The notes under the pieces were generated by a model, which was given only the letters and a program-made list of their open reading frames with translations, made no database searches and had not been told where the DNA came from. A stretch of 64,000 nt of DNA from Rutpela maculata (lineage: Eukaryota > Arthropoda > Insecta > Coleoptera > Cerambycidae). Of the stretch, positions 12,225-24,772 are shown one piece after another (positions within the stretch are counted from its first letter, which is position 1; every line of letters starts with the position of its first letter). The stretch lies in assembly GCA_936432065.2 (NCBI GenBank), contig OW386286.2, positions 24,115,179 through 24,179,178 on the forward strand, given 5' to 3'. The translations under genes were made by a program, and so were the position numbers.

Positions 12225-12830
12225 AATGGGACAAACCATCCAAATTACTTCATACAACAATTCAACATCAGAAAGATTTTCAATTACTCTGAATACTTTT
12301 AAATCATCTGCAAATATTAAGAAAGTACTATTTTTTGTTACTGAATCTGGGTATATCTTTCACAAAAAGATTGAATAAAAGAGGACCAATATAAGATCCT
12401 TGAGTAACTCCTGATTTGATAGTATTTGATGATGACAGAAAACTGCCATATTTTACACATTGTAACCGACCAATAAGAAAACTGCTTATCCACTTCAATT
12501 AGGCGATCCAAACCACGTGACTTCCAACATGGCGCTGAGGGCAAACATCCGGCAATCCTTTATTTTCATTCGTTAAATGAGTTTTTTTTCGGTTGCCTTG
12601 GCTACGTTTCCGCGAGTTAATTAAAATAAACCCCATGTTTGCCCTCAGCGCCATATTGAAAAATAATTTTGACAGGTCGTTGGATTGCCTAATACATTGT
12701 CACTGACACCTAACCTTTCTAATTTTGCAATCAGCAGATCATGGTCTGTCAAACGCTTTAGAAAAGTCGCTATAGGCGTCTGAAAATAAGGAGTATGCCA
12801 CCTGGTGGTCTATAGTTAAACTAATTATGG
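12225..12830 (-). pseudogene. LINE reverse transcriptase fragment split by a MITE
   Basis: On the minus strand, 12790-12740 gives YSDFSKAFDR (RT motif A with the first catalytic Asp) followed by LLIAKLERLGVSDNVL. After the MITE (12502-12689) the frame resumes as SSFLIGRLQCVKYGSF, GVTQGSYIGPLLFNLFVKD (motif B) and, after a stop and frameshift, FADDLKVF (motif C). Motif order and spacing fit jockey/CR1-type LINEs. Stops, a frameshift and the insertion make it a pseudogene. Confidence 0.8.
12502..12689. mobile_element. 188 bp MITE with TA duplication, inside a LINE
   Basis: Starts GGCGATCCAA and ends TTGGATTGCC. The inverted arms share ATGGCGCTGAGGGCAAAC near their inner ends. TA at 12500-12501 and 12690-12691 is the target-site duplication. 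Removing the element plus one TA rejoins the RT fragment, which supports the limits. The TA site suggests Tc1/mariner mobilisation. Confidence 0.8.
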
Positions 12831-14114
12831 GCTTTTCTGTCATTGTCTCTTTAGTGTACGATGATATCAACAATAAGTAAATGATAAACTGAGATGCTAA
12901 GTTATTAAAAATATGATAGCATTTAAAGGGGCTACAATTGGCTGAAGCCAACCTAGTCGGTAATCTTTGTAGATTGCAGGGACAACTCGTGAAAGTTGAG
13001 TTGCACTGCAATGTTCAAAGCATACCCTCTTTAATGTAGACACCTTTAACCAGGCATTGAGAGGGGAAAAGCTGGTGCAAATAACCGTGGCCCGAGTAGC
13101 AATAATAATGTCCTAGACAATCACACATTGTAAGTGAAATTTTTTAAATAAGTAAATATATGTAATTCCAGTATATTTAAAAGTAATATATACTATTGCA
13201 CCATGCACTATTATGTCTTACCCCTGAATATTTCTGTTTCATATTTTACAAAATACTGTTTCATTTATTTTACTTAAAGAATTAATAAATATCTTTTCAC
13301 TTATATTCAATGTACCACTAATTTCATGGGTATTTGAATCTGAGACACTTGTTTGTAAACATAGAGCATACACATTTTTAAGTTTTGTGTTGAATATGGG
13401 TTGTACCACACAAAATAATATGTCCTGCATTTAAAACATATTCCCCTTCATACACACACTTAGAATTTTTACATTTTTAGTGCTTCACTAATGTTCCATA
13501 CATTGCAATATGCTTAACCTAAATGTCACTCGTTTCCTGAAAAAAAAAAGTGATTTAAACTACAACTGTTTATAAATTTAGAGAAATATTTAAGTTTATT
13601 AATATTTAACTGGCCAGACACCGTTTGTGTCGAAGAAACTGTACTTTTCAAGGGAAAAACTAAGTAACCTAAAAAAATATGAATTTTGCTGAATAATGCC
13701 ATTAACATCTTGCAAATCACTTACAACAAAATCTTGCAAACCTTTAGGTCATATATTATTAATGTTAAAAACAACAATAAACAGAACAAAATCAATATAA
13801 GTATTCGCCATATAAACAAACAAAAAGCCTATAATTAGTTCACGAGTTCTCCACTTTGGCGCTGGCATCTTAAATTCAGACGCCTATAGACAGAGTCAAC
13901 CCGAACTATATGTTCCAAGGAGTTAGTAGTAAAATTATTATTGTATTGTATGTTTTACCTTCGGATTTACCAGCAAAAAAACCATGTTGTTGGTTGACAA
14001 TTATATTTTTATAATCCCATAATACTTTTTTCGCTACTAAGCAATTTAATAGTTTTGGAATATCCGACTGTGTGCAAATTCTTCAATAGTTTTAGACGTT
14101 TTATTTTGGTCCAG
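12831..14114. other. no gene recognised
   Basis: At 12930-13080 there is a mixed-composition stretch resembling an old element tail, but nothing I can name. The remainder is AT-rich and featureless. Confidence 0.4.
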
Positions 14115-15863
14115 ATTTATGTATTGGACTCTCTGCTTCCAAATGCAGGGAATATTAACAAAATTAAATGGAATTTGGCGTTGTGAAGGTTCTATATATT
14201 TTTTAAATATTTGTCTCCATAACTTGTTCAAATTTTATGATAAAACAATAAAAAGCAAATTTTGAGGATTGGGTTAAACTTTAGACTTTGCATGAAACAT
14301 CTGGTTTGCAGATCCCTTAATTTTCAATTATAACACGGCTGAAAATGGGGGTTGAAAAAATCATACAACTAGTCCGAAATTATCGGAATTTTTTTTTAGC
14401 TTTACATTTAAATTTCTGCCCCTTACTTAGGGGGCGACGTATGGCAACTTTCAGATATGTTATGGGACATAATTTGCGATGAATTCCACCAGGTCTTCCA
14501 TTTGAGAGCTATTTGACCTGGGGTATAAATATTTCAAATATAGTAAATTATATGGTGAAAATGGAATATCAGACAAAAGGCTCATTTTAACATAATAGTA
14601 AAATATGTTCAGTATAGATTGCAGCATTCAATAAGCGAAAGTTAAAGTTTAGAGTCAGTGTTAAATACACCTATACTGGTATATTTATGCAGTTCTTGAG
14701 GTTACAGCTGGTACCGACCTAAATATATAAATTTGGGCTTGTAACTCATAACGGTGCCCTCGTCATTTCCTATTGGAGAAGTTCTGTAAGTACATGTACA
14801 TCTTTATTTTATGTTTACCGCAACTGGTAACTTTCCTTTACCTCTTAATCAAAGACGTCAGTTTGATGCGATATTCAGCGTTCTGTGCGGCATTTCGTTG
14901 TTTTCGCGAGTGCTAGTCCCGTTCCATAAAGACTATTAATAAAATTTCTTATTTAATAGTTGTAAATCATTTTCTGTGTACAGCACCTTTCATTTTTATA
15001 TGTATCTTGTAGCCTAAAATGCTCATCTATTTCATTTTTTATGTTATTACCTTTATTTATGTGTAATGATTTATTTATGATATAAAATATCAAAATTTGT
15101 TTATTAGTAAAATGTCATTTAACTTTTTCATTTAGTAATAAATACGTTGGCTAACTAATCAACTGATAACTTAGTTATTTATCTTTTTGTAGTATTTACA
15201 GTAGTTTTTGTGTGTTGTCGCCTTCTGCCAATAATTAGTTGTTTTCATTGTTTGCAAATTTGCTTTTTTGATATTATTAAAATGAAGTACTCCATACATT
15301 AAAGCATTTACCAATATTTAAACACGATTATTTCATCTATCAATTTAAAATTTCAACAAATAAATAACAAAACTGAATAACTGAACGGGTATTATACAAA
15401 ACGGGCTGTGACATTATCGTTGCATTAATATAACCAACATAACCTCAAATTTTGGGACTTTTAAGTTTATTGTCATTTTTAATGATTGTATCCGCACTTC
15501 TCAATTGAAACCAGTATGGCTCCAAGCAAAAATTAAAAAATTGACGCAAATGATGTCTCAATATAGTTGATTACTAAAAATAGGCTGCTAATGGATTTCC
15601 AACCTACAAAAATCGCCTTATTTTATTGGGAGAAGATATTTAAAACTTTATGAACATTACATTGAACAAGATTTTAGTTGAAAGTACGAGAACCAAGTGG
15701 AAATTTGAATAATAGTGACATATTACTCGGAAATTTTTAAAAGATATGTATTTTTGAGGTTAGGTGTTTACCATCAATATGACCGTTGACGTCAACAATA
15801 TGGCTTAATGTTTCGAGCGGTAAAATTTTAATTCATATTCAAAAATACTTTTTTTTGGATATT
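14115..15863. repeat. 1.75 kb tandem unit, copy 1
   Basis: The first 0.5 kb (14115-14610) recurs at 15864-16360 and the other 1.25 kb (14611-15863) recurs at 18640-19905, with only scattered mismatches by eye. So the unit is about 1749 bp, tandemly duplicated, and the second copy has been opened by an insert. It holds no recognisable coding region. A large satellite monomer or a duplicated non-autonomous element are both possible. Confidence 0.8.
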
Positions 15864-16360
15864 TATGTATTGGTCTCAGGTATCTCTGCTTCCAAAAGCA
15901 GGGAATATTAACAATATTAAATGGAATTTGACGTTGTGAAGGTTCTATATATTTTTTAAATATTTGTCTCCATAACTTGTTCAAATTTTATGATACAACA
16001 ATAAAAAGCAAATTTTGAGGATTGGGTTAAACTTTAGACTTTGCATGAAACATCTGGTTTGCAGATCCCTTAATTTTCAATTATAACACGGCTGAAAATG
16101 GGGGTTGAAAAAATCATACAACTAGTCCGAAATTATCGGAATTTTTTTTTAGCTTTACATTTAAATTTCTGCCCCTTACTTAGGGGGCGACGCATGGCAA
16201 CTTTCAGATATGTTATAGGACATAATTTGCGATGAATTCCACCAGGTCTTACCTTTGAGAGCTATTTGACCTGGGGTATAAATATTTCAAATATAGTAAA
16301 TTATATGGTGAAAATGGAATATCAGACAAAAGGCTCATTTTAACATAATAGTAAAATATC
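15864..16360. repeat. 1.75 kb tandem unit, copy 2, first part
   Basis: Nearly the same as 14115-14610, including CTCTGCTTCCAAA-GCAGGGAATATTAACAA and the run up to AACATAATAGTAAAATAT. After that the sequence changes abruptly where the 2.3 kb insert begins. Confidence 0.8.
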
Positions 16361-17537
16361 TCATGCGACGAAGCAACAAATTTAAATAATAATTCCTGGG
16401 AAAATGTCCAAGAGTGGAATAGCGACAAACTGAGGGCATATTTAAAATATCGTATTTCAGCTTGAATACAATGTAATTAAAGTTGCGTTCCTAAAACTCA
16501 TTCAGTAAACGGAGAAACAACACAAATACTCATTTGTTTGCCATTCAAACTTGCGAGGGTACAGGGTAAACGTTTGGATTCGACATGCAAATCTAAATCT
16601 TACAGAGGCAGCGTGAGTTTCTCTTATAATAACAATAACAAACTACTATTAAACGACTGTATAAGTTATTGTGGGATGCGAGTCTACACAATAGTCAGGT
16701 ACCAAAGAGCAGAACACTCATTTGGTGTAATTATAGCAGTAGAAAAATCTGCCTGTGGGTTAAATGATTTATTTTCCACGTTAATGAGACCTCATTACTT
16801 TGTTATTGTTCGTTTAATTTTATGTAAACGATTATTCCATGCCTTGGGGTGAATCAAAATTATAGCTGCAGCTTAATGAAGAACTAAAAATAATAGGAGC
16901 AAATTTTCATAATGTGGGACCCAAGTATTTAAGCTACAGGCTCCTATGCTCTGTAGTTTAAACTTTTAGCTCAATATTTCCCAAACTATTCATACAATCG
17001 TATTAAGTTAAGTGCTAATTAGTTTTTCAAACTTGTTGAATCCATAGACATTAGTGTCCTTAATAACATAATAACATACTAGATTTGCACCCTCTTACAT
17101 TTGTCGCTCCCTGTCATATTGGTAATGCAGCTACAAGAAACGGTATTTTTCAAAATATCCTGTTTCCAGTATATTCTGCGATAAAAATCATTATCTTTAA
17201 GGAGGATCAAAAATCAAATTTTCTGCAAGTTACGTTCTATACATGTTTTTTGTGAAATCAGTAGTTTCGGTGCAACAGCCTTCTGAACTAAAGCAAAGGT
17301 GTCTTATTTAGTATAAATACGTATAAATACTTGAAATACAAATCAGCCGAAGCGGTTGAAGCATCCTAAGAATCCAAAGGCCACCACATTATTTGCGTTC
17401 CCTCATTCTACAGCAGTTGGTGTCTTAGCGAGATGCAATGAATTATATTTTCAGTAGAATCGTTGAGGCTTGACGGACCTCTTGGGATACCTCCACAAAA
17501 GGTCCGTCTGTAATCCCTGTAATCTCTGATTCCAGAT

Positions 17538-17858
17538 ATGCCCAGTTGGCTGGTCCAGGAAGAGATTTCTAATCCCAAAACCTGTCAGATTATATCTGGT
17601 CATGGTGACTTTCCGCAGTTTCTATTCAAGATCGGCAAAAGGCAAAATTCAAACTGCGATGTATGTGCTGTCATCGACGATCCAATGCACAGGATTTTCT
17701 CCTGTGTTAAATATAATAACATTATTGCAAATAGGCTTCCCCGAGACATTGACGTTCAGGTAGAAACCTTCCGACAACAAGAATTTCTTAGACCACTTTC
17801 TAGATTAAACTTTTATTACACTGACTTCGGCCAAAACTATTCTTCCAGAGCAAAGTGA
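17538..17858 (+). pseudogene. C-terminal zinc-knuckle end of a non-LTR retrotransposon ORF2
   Basis: The frame ends with CQIISGHGDFPQFLFKIGK and then CDVCAVIDDPMHRIFSC, a C-x2-C-x7-H-x4-C knuckle. This arrangement (T/S-GHG-F..YL then a CCHC knuckle within 20 residues) is the conserved C-terminus of R1/jockey-like LINE ORF2 proteins. The RT itself is missing, so this is a strongly 5'-truncated copy followed by an AT-rich 3' UTR. The clade cannot be settled from this piece. Confidence 0.7.
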
Positions 17859-17989
17859 CGACTTCTCATAAATTCACCTTTCTACTATATTCTTTCCTTA
17901 CTTCTTTCTCTGTATATGTATTCTATTTTATATAAAAAGAATATAGACCACTTCATCTCTAGGGGATTGTAAAACCCCCTTACCACTTA

Positions 17990-18170
17990 AGTTTCCAATT
18001 CACTCATTCAACTGATAAGCTTGAGTATCGAACCTATGACGCTTCTATTCCTGCTCGAACCTTATCCTAAGACATATATTGTCAGACATCTCTAAGGAGA
18101 GATAAGCCGAGGGGCAGGTGCTCTTCTAGGTAAACTCGTTGAGTTACCAATGATACAACCACACCTTCTG
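17990..18170 (-). repeat. possible tRNA-derived SINE (minus strand)
   Basis: On the minus strand, CATTGGTAACTCAACGAG and AGAAGAGCACCTGCC recall a tRNA D-arm with box A. Further on, AAGGTTCGAGCAGG and ATAGGTTCGATACTC both resemble box B (GGTTCRANNCC). Spacing is longer than in a tRNA, so at best this is a degenerate SINE. Confidence 0.3.
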
Positions 18171-18639
18171 GTTGCTTCTCTAGTTCGTAGCCCTACAACG
18201 ATACAACTTACATATTATTATTTTTTCTAGCATCCTATTTTTCGATGAAGCCTGGTGTTGGTGATACAACAGGGTGTAACGGTCAACTTTTTTAGTATTC
18301 GTAAATTTCCATTAAAATCCGTTAAATTACATTATTTTATATACGCGGTTAAAAACGGCAGCACGGAAATCATTCCTCCAACTGCGAATATGACATGGTG
18401 TCTGGTTACCTTGATTACCGACCCCCAACCCCCCCCCCCCACCAAAATAAGGCGTAGGTGAGCGTATAAAACTGTAAAGGAGTGAGATATATAGAACTTC
18501 CTAGCAGCCTTCGGGCTTGCAAAGTCGTCAATATTATGGCTGAAATTTGAGCCATTTAAGTATTTAATTAGAAATTTAACTTCTTAACTTAACTTGGTGA
18601 GTTGTACCGAGTAATTAAGAAGTTAACAACAAAATTTGT

Positions 18640-19905
18640 TCAATATAGATATTCTGAATTAATGCAGCATTTAATAAGCGAAAGCTAAAGTTTAAAGTCA
18701 GTGTTAAATATACATATTCTGGCATATTTATGCAGTTCTTGAGGTTACAGCTGGTACCGACCTATAAATTTGAGCTTGTAACTCATAACAGTGCCCTCGT
18801 CATTCCTATTGCAGCAGTTCTGTAAGTACATTTACATCTTCATTTTATGTTTACCGCAACTGGTAACTTTCCTTTTCCTCTAGATCAAAGACGTCAATTT
18901 GATGCTATATTCAGCGTTCTGTGCGGCATTTCGTTGTTTTCGCGAGAGCTAATCCCGTTCCATAAAGACTATTAATAAAATTTCTTATTTAATAGTTGTA
19001 AATCATTTTCTGTGTACAGCCCCTTTCATTTATATATGTATCTTGTGGCCTAAAATGCTCATCTATTTCATTTTTTCTGTTATTACCTTTATTTACGTTT
19101 AATGATTTATTTATGATATAAAATATCAAAATTTGTTTATTAGTAAAATGTCATTTAACTTTTTCATTTAGTAATAAATACGTTGGCTAACTAATCAACT
19201 GATAACTTAGTTATTTATCTTTATGTAGTATTTACAGTAGTTTTTGTGTGTTGTCACCTTCTGCCAATAATTAGTTGTTTTCATATTATCAAATTTGCTT
19301 TTTTGATATTATTAAAATGAAGTACTCCATACATTAAAGCACTTACCAATATTTAAACACCATTCTTTCATCTATCAATTTAAAATTTCAACAAATAAAT
19401 AACAAAACTAAATAATTGAACGCGTATTATACAAAACGGGCTGTGACATCATCGGTTGCAATAAAATAACCAACATAACCTCAACTTTTAGGTTTTTTAA
19501 GTTTATTGTCATTTTTAATGATTGTATCCGCACTTCTCAATTGAAACCAGTGGGGCTCCAAGCAAAAATTAAAAAATTGACGCAAATGATGTCTCAATAT
19601 TGTTGATTACTAAAAATAGGCTGCTAATTATAGGTTGGATTTCCAACCTACAAAAATCGCCTTATTTTATTGGGAGAAGATATTTAAAACTTTATGGACA
19701 TTACATTGAACAAGATTTTAGTTGAAAGTACGAGAACCAAGCGGAAATTTTCATAATAGTGACATATTACTCGGAAATTTTTAAGATATGTATTTTTGAG
19801 GTTAGGTGTTTACCATCAATATTACCGATGACGTCAACAATATGGCTTAGTGTTTCGAGCGGTAAAATTTTAATTCAAATTCAAAAATACTTTTTTTGGA
19901 TATTA
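18640..19905. repeat. 1.75 kb tandem unit, copy 2, second part
   Basis: Matches 14611-15863 almost throughout, from TGTTCA.TATAGAT to CAAAAATACTTTTTTTGGATATT, with small indels (for example 13 extra bases near 19629). Confidence 0.8.
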
Positions 19906-21854
19906 CTCAGCTGGTTGTGGAAATTCAAATGTTTTTAGTTACAATTAAGTATTACCTTCACAGCCAATGAGATTTTGTAATTTGTGAAAACACCGAATTA
20001 TGGTTTTATCTTTATACGTTACCGAATCTATTTACCTCTTTTGTATGTCTGTCTCTCTGTACATCTTTTATTCTGTTTGATCTTTATAATCTAAGCACAA
20101 ATTGTATTTGCCTACCCCCGATTTGTCAATTGCTCTATCATACCTTTTATCTTTACAATAAATTTTGTTATCGTTAATTAGTTTTTTTTTTTATTTCAAA
20201 AGTCCTTTAGTTTATTTACGAATTTTACCTTATTATATATCCCGGACTAGGATTTATTCTCTTTCTTTGAAGTAATAAGGATAGGTTTTTGGTTTACAAT
20301 AATTGATTCACTTTTGCTCATTTTTACTTTTAAAATATAGTTTTTATACTTTTTGTCTCTTCTTAAGTATTTTATTAAAGGTATTTTCTCTTCAGAAAAT
20401 AACCACGTTATAAAAGATGGTGGCAGGTTCCCGAGCAACATTCCTCATAGAAAATTACGTTATTTTTGAATAATATTATGAGCATCATTAAATTTCATTA
20501 AGGTAGTATCTCCATAAGTAGTACTTTTCTTGAAAACATTTTGATTATTATTTGAAGCGTTTTGTGAATTTTTTTCTTAGAATAAAAATGGTTCTCAATT
20601 ATATTATAACTAAGAAAATGTCAATATTTCTCTAAATTAGAACACACTGTATGCTTATTTAAAAGTATAATTTGTTATTTCATAGTTTTTGTACTGTCTG
20701 TAAATGAAATGCAGTGAAGTGGCAAAGCATGAAAAGGCAATTAACACATTTATATTTATAACGTAATAACTTTCCTTAATATAGACAAGAATCATTACCT
20801 TTTATTTTCTGAGTCTTTGTCTTATTACTCACAAATGATATACACCTACTTCCTCGCAGCTTAATATAGTACTTGTGACCGACAAAAATGTAGACATTCT
20901 CCTTTGTAATCAAACAATCATCTGAATTACTTACAATTTCAACAACTCCGCAGGAGAATCCACAAAGTAATCTGCTCTTAAAATCTATCGAATTCTCTGA
21001 GCGAGTCGTGACAAATCGAATTTTATTCAGCTTTCTGTTGCAAACAATGAAACCCAAATAGCAAAAGTTAAAGTTAAACAGATAAAACCGGCAGCAACAC
21101 AAAATAACTGAATCGTCAGAAGCTGGGGAGCAGACACTTGAAACGGGATACTTTTAAGTGCCAGCTAATTTTGGCGGATGCGCCGGGTCAACTGTTTCCG
21201 CTACCAGCGACAACAATAACTATTATGCGAGAAAGGGCAATGTCTGAAAACACAGCAGTAATAGTGCAGAACAAACATCTCAGGGAGGCTTCCAATGGGA
21301 TTATCTCTTTGGTCTCCGGCCTTAAAACTTAGCTGTTGAAACTGGTATCAGTTGCATGTCGGGACATTTCAAATGCGGCTAATCCCACGTTAGTTTTGCT
21401 TTGCAAATCGTCGTTGCAGATAAACGCAAACTACGCAAATAATGTCCTCACTTGAAGGTAATTTCCTGCTCTCGGGCTCAAGAGTGGAACATAATTTAAA
21501 AGTAGCACGTGAATGAGGCACTCACAGAAATTCTTATAGTGGGTGCGGTACGCCACATAAACATGGCAAATACTGTATCAGCTTCACAGGGTGCGATTTG
21601 GAAAGATGGGTCCTTACAACAAGGAGATTCATTTTCGATTAGGACGCGTCACCATTTTCCCATAGGAACCAGGATGACAGCAATTTTTTAAATAAAATCA
21701 CTCGTATTAGTGCAAAACTTACTTTTGGAATATGATTTCTGGTTAAATTACGAGCACGAATACGGTGTCGATTATCCACTAGAAAGCAATAAATCCGCTA
21801 TATTTTGATTAAATACACTTCCAAATTAAAAAATATATATTTTTTCATCAAATT
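19906..21854. other. no gene recognised
   Basis: Frames at 20776-21102 (minus), 21138-21332 and 21509-21691 (plus) match nothing I know and have no splice signals that would join them convincingly. The 20.0-20.2 kb stretch is pyrimidine-rich and may be an element tail. Confidence 0.35.
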
Positions 21855-22437
21855 GAATTTGTTGGGCATGGCGCCCAGGATTGACGCAGCATTCCCTCTC
21901 TGAATCGCCAAACTGATTCTAAAGTACTTTTCTTTTCATTTGAGCGTCACGAATTTTCTTACCCATGCAATTAATAAACTTTTTAGCCTCATAGCACCAT
22001 GGATCCAAGGTTTCAACAGAGAACGGCAAAAAAAAGAAACGGGATTCCAGTTATTTGTATTTATTTCTCTTAGTATCTTCTTCGATGCGGGCAGTTTCTC
22101 CAGGTTTTTGATATGTGTATTTAATATAGGACAATGCCACTGTATTACGACACGTAGCGTCCCAAAGAAGGTCCTTTCCCCCTTCCCATGGTACAAGGGA
22201 CATTCCATCCGCCCTTTTTCCGTTGCCTCTGCAACACCCTACTGGTTCAAACATTGAAGAAATTTCTGCCGAAACCAGAGCTCTCTTGATGATGTCGTTG
22301 ATAATTCCATGACGAGACCAGCTCCCTATACTTTTGCGGCTTGATATGCTATGATGACCAAAAATATCTACGGGTTCACCGCAAGTAGAGTTGTGCGGTT
22401 CGCAAAGTTCGATCAGTTCGTAAGGCAACGGTGATAC
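21855..22437 (-). pseudogene. C-terminal zinc-finger/nuclease-like tail of an RT-bearing element
   Basis: Minus-strand frame from 22428: CGEPVDIFGHHSISS, SRHGIINDIIKRALVSA, then GKRADGMSLVPWEGGKDLLWDATC. Cys and His residues precede a DG…LLWDAT pattern that looks like a PD-(D/E)XK-type core. After frameshifts the protein continues as LPFSVETLDPW…EAKKFINCMGKKI and ends IQRGNAASILGAM. I recognise this order from the C-termini of reverse-transcriptase proteins in many invertebrate genomes; the nuclease label is my inference. At least two frameshifts and a stop make it a fossil. The RT part is absent. Confidence 0.6.
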
Positions 22438-22626
22438 GAAAAGATGAGTCGTCTAAGTAAAGTAAAGTGTACAGTATAGAATAGAGGCGACATATTCAGA
22501 TAAAGAGTAATTGGTAAAATTCGCTGGACAATGTATTAAAAGTATTTCACACTTTGGAACTTCAGCGATCTGGTATGTGCCACATTGATGAGTAGTGAAA
22601 GTTCCCTATCCGACTTTTTATTAATT

Positions 22627-24144
22627 ACACAGCCTCACAAAAAAGAAACAAAATCAGACCAGCGAACCAGACCCATGTATCTCTATGTATTTTCGGCTGC
22701 CGAATCTGAATCTGAGGTAAAAAAAAATCGTACACACCCAAAATCATTAACTAGATCCAAAAAACACCCATGGAATGGGGTAAAAAGAAGATTAAGCTAC
22801 GAGAATAGTTGTTACATCTTAATCAATCGAATTATACAAATTAAGGTTAAACAGACAATAGATATGAAACATACCCCCAGGGAGGGGCGAAAACGACTCC
22901 CATATATATAAAAATCGATTCAAAACAGCAATGACTGCTGAAAAAGCTCGAGATATCTAAGTTTTGTTAAAGTGATAAGAAACTGCATCAGGTTCGACGT
23001 AATCTTCATAAAATGCCCCTATAGGGTTGAGAAAATCCACCCTCAAGTTTAAAGGACACAGAAAAACAAGAAAAGACGTAAAATCCAACAGGATTTCTAT
23101 TTTTATGGATGCTATGATTAGTAGAGATTGCGTAGTACTCTAAAGTAGAACTAGAAACTTACATACCATCAACGTCTTACAGTGTCGACCCTCAGAGGGT
23201 GTGAAAACTACCCCCCATGTAAGATTTAATCTAATTTCTTCTCACCCCCACAAAACACAGACGTTTCACTAACTTCTTATAGTTGTTTCTTACACAGTAT
23301 TCACCCCCTAGGGGAGTGGAATTTAATAACTCTGAGTTCTACACAATTTTAACCAATCACATCATCCATAAGATGGAAATACTTTTAGATCAATGTCTTT
23401 TTCTTGTTTCTTCTGTGTCGTTTAGGATGAGGGGTGATTTTTAGCAGCGCTGTTGGTAGTTTTCAATAATTGAGCCAAAACTACTGCAGACTCTTCTCAC
23501 CTCCGGACTTTCGAGCTTTTTCGAGGAGTTTCGAGCTTTTTCGAGGGTCACTGCAGTTTCCTTCAAGTTGAATCTTGAATGGAGGCAGTTTTCACATCTT
23601 CTGAGGGTTGACATTGTAGGGCGTTGATGGTTCGTAAATTTTCTAGTTCTATTTTAGAGTACTACGCACTTCCAGCCACTCATAGCATCCGTGAAAATAG
23701 AAATCCTGCTGGATTTTACGTTTTTTCTTGTTTTTCTAATGTCCTTTAAACTTAATAGTGGTTTTTCTCAACCTTATAGGGGCAGTTTATGAAGATTACG
23801 TCGGACCTGATGCAGTTTCTTATCACTTTAACAAAACTTAGACATTTCGAGCTTTTTCGGCAGTCATTGGAGGTAGTTTTCGCCCCTCTCTGGAGGGGGG
23901 GGTGTTTCATATCTATTGTCTGTTTTACCTTAATTTGTATAGTTCGATTGATTAAGATGTAACAATTATTCTCGCAGCTTAATCTTCTTTTTACCCCATT
24001 CCAGGGGGGTTTTTGGGCTCTAGCTAATGATTTTGGGGGTGTACGATTTTTTTTTACCTCGGATTCGGATTCAGCGACCGAAAATACATAGGAATACATG
24101 GGTCTGGTTCGCTGTTCTGCATTTTTTTTTCTGTGGCGCTATGT
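22627..24144. mobile_element. foldback DNA transposon, copy 2
   Basis: Same family as 6149-7796. The left arm (about 22640-23260) and right arm (about 23570-24130) are inverted copies sharing AACCAGACCCATGTAT, AAAATCATTA(A/G)CTAGA and ATTTCTATTTT.ATGGATGC. The centre (23260-23570) differs from copy 1. Apparent frames such as 23752-24099 are arm sequence. Confidence 0.75.
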
Positions 24145-24350
24145 TAGACGTGTAGTGTAACTTTCTCTTTGGATTTCTACTATATAGTAGTATTAATAAG
24201 TTTGTAATTAAACATGATATTACGACTGTATCTTAGTATCACAGTAACTACGCGTTTCTATCACACTTTATTGGATACTACACATGGTTCATTCTTTTGC
24301 TATAATTATAATGATTTTTCGTCATTCAAATGATATTGAAAAGATAGGTA
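24145..24350. other. no gene seen
   Basis: AT-rich gap between the foldback and the PIN/CXC element. The start of the latter's TIR is approximate. Confidence 0.35.
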
Positions 24351-24772
24351 ATAGCTCAAGACTAATAGGTTAAAATTTTGCCGAGAAAGGAAAAAATTTT
24401 ATACAAACTGTAATTTTTTTTATGAGAAGATTAAGGCTGACTAAATAATATACTAAAAGTCCCACGGTCTCCCTTTACGGGAACTTAAAAAAAAGTGGCC
24501 GCCATTTTGAAATTTTCAATTTTTCCTCAATAACTTATAAAGAAGAGCTTTTATTAAAAAATGTAAAAAATACTTTTTTTTAGATAACAAAGAAACGCTC
24601 ATTTTTTATTTGAACTTTTTTTTGTATCTCCAGAATTATAAAAGTTATGAATTTTTTATTAGCAGGATGGCAATAGGAAGAATAACCCTAGGAACTTAAC
24701 AGGTGAAATTTCGCTTATATTTGAAGAACAATTTTATTTACAAATAAAAGTTGTAATATATACTAACTAATA

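Larger units (their letters stand above)
16361..18639. mobile_element. 2.3 kb insert carrying a LINE tail
   Basis: Splits copy 2 of the 1.75 kb unit between AAAATAT and TGTTCA. It contains the LINE C-terminal fragment at 17538-17858, a 3'-UTR-like stretch, a tRNA-like minus-strand segment and a C-homopolymer near 18429. The ends have no clear TIR or duplication, so it may be composite. Unrecognised frames at 16538-16852 have no family resemblance. Confidence 0.55.

Noticed and set aside
16538..16852. 104-codon plus-strand frame in the 2.3 kb insert
   Set aside because: No family resemblance, no splice support and surrounded by repeat sequence.
20776..21102. 108-codon minus-strand frame
   Set aside because: Cys/Phe-rich start and no recognisable domain; likely chance in AT-rich DNA.
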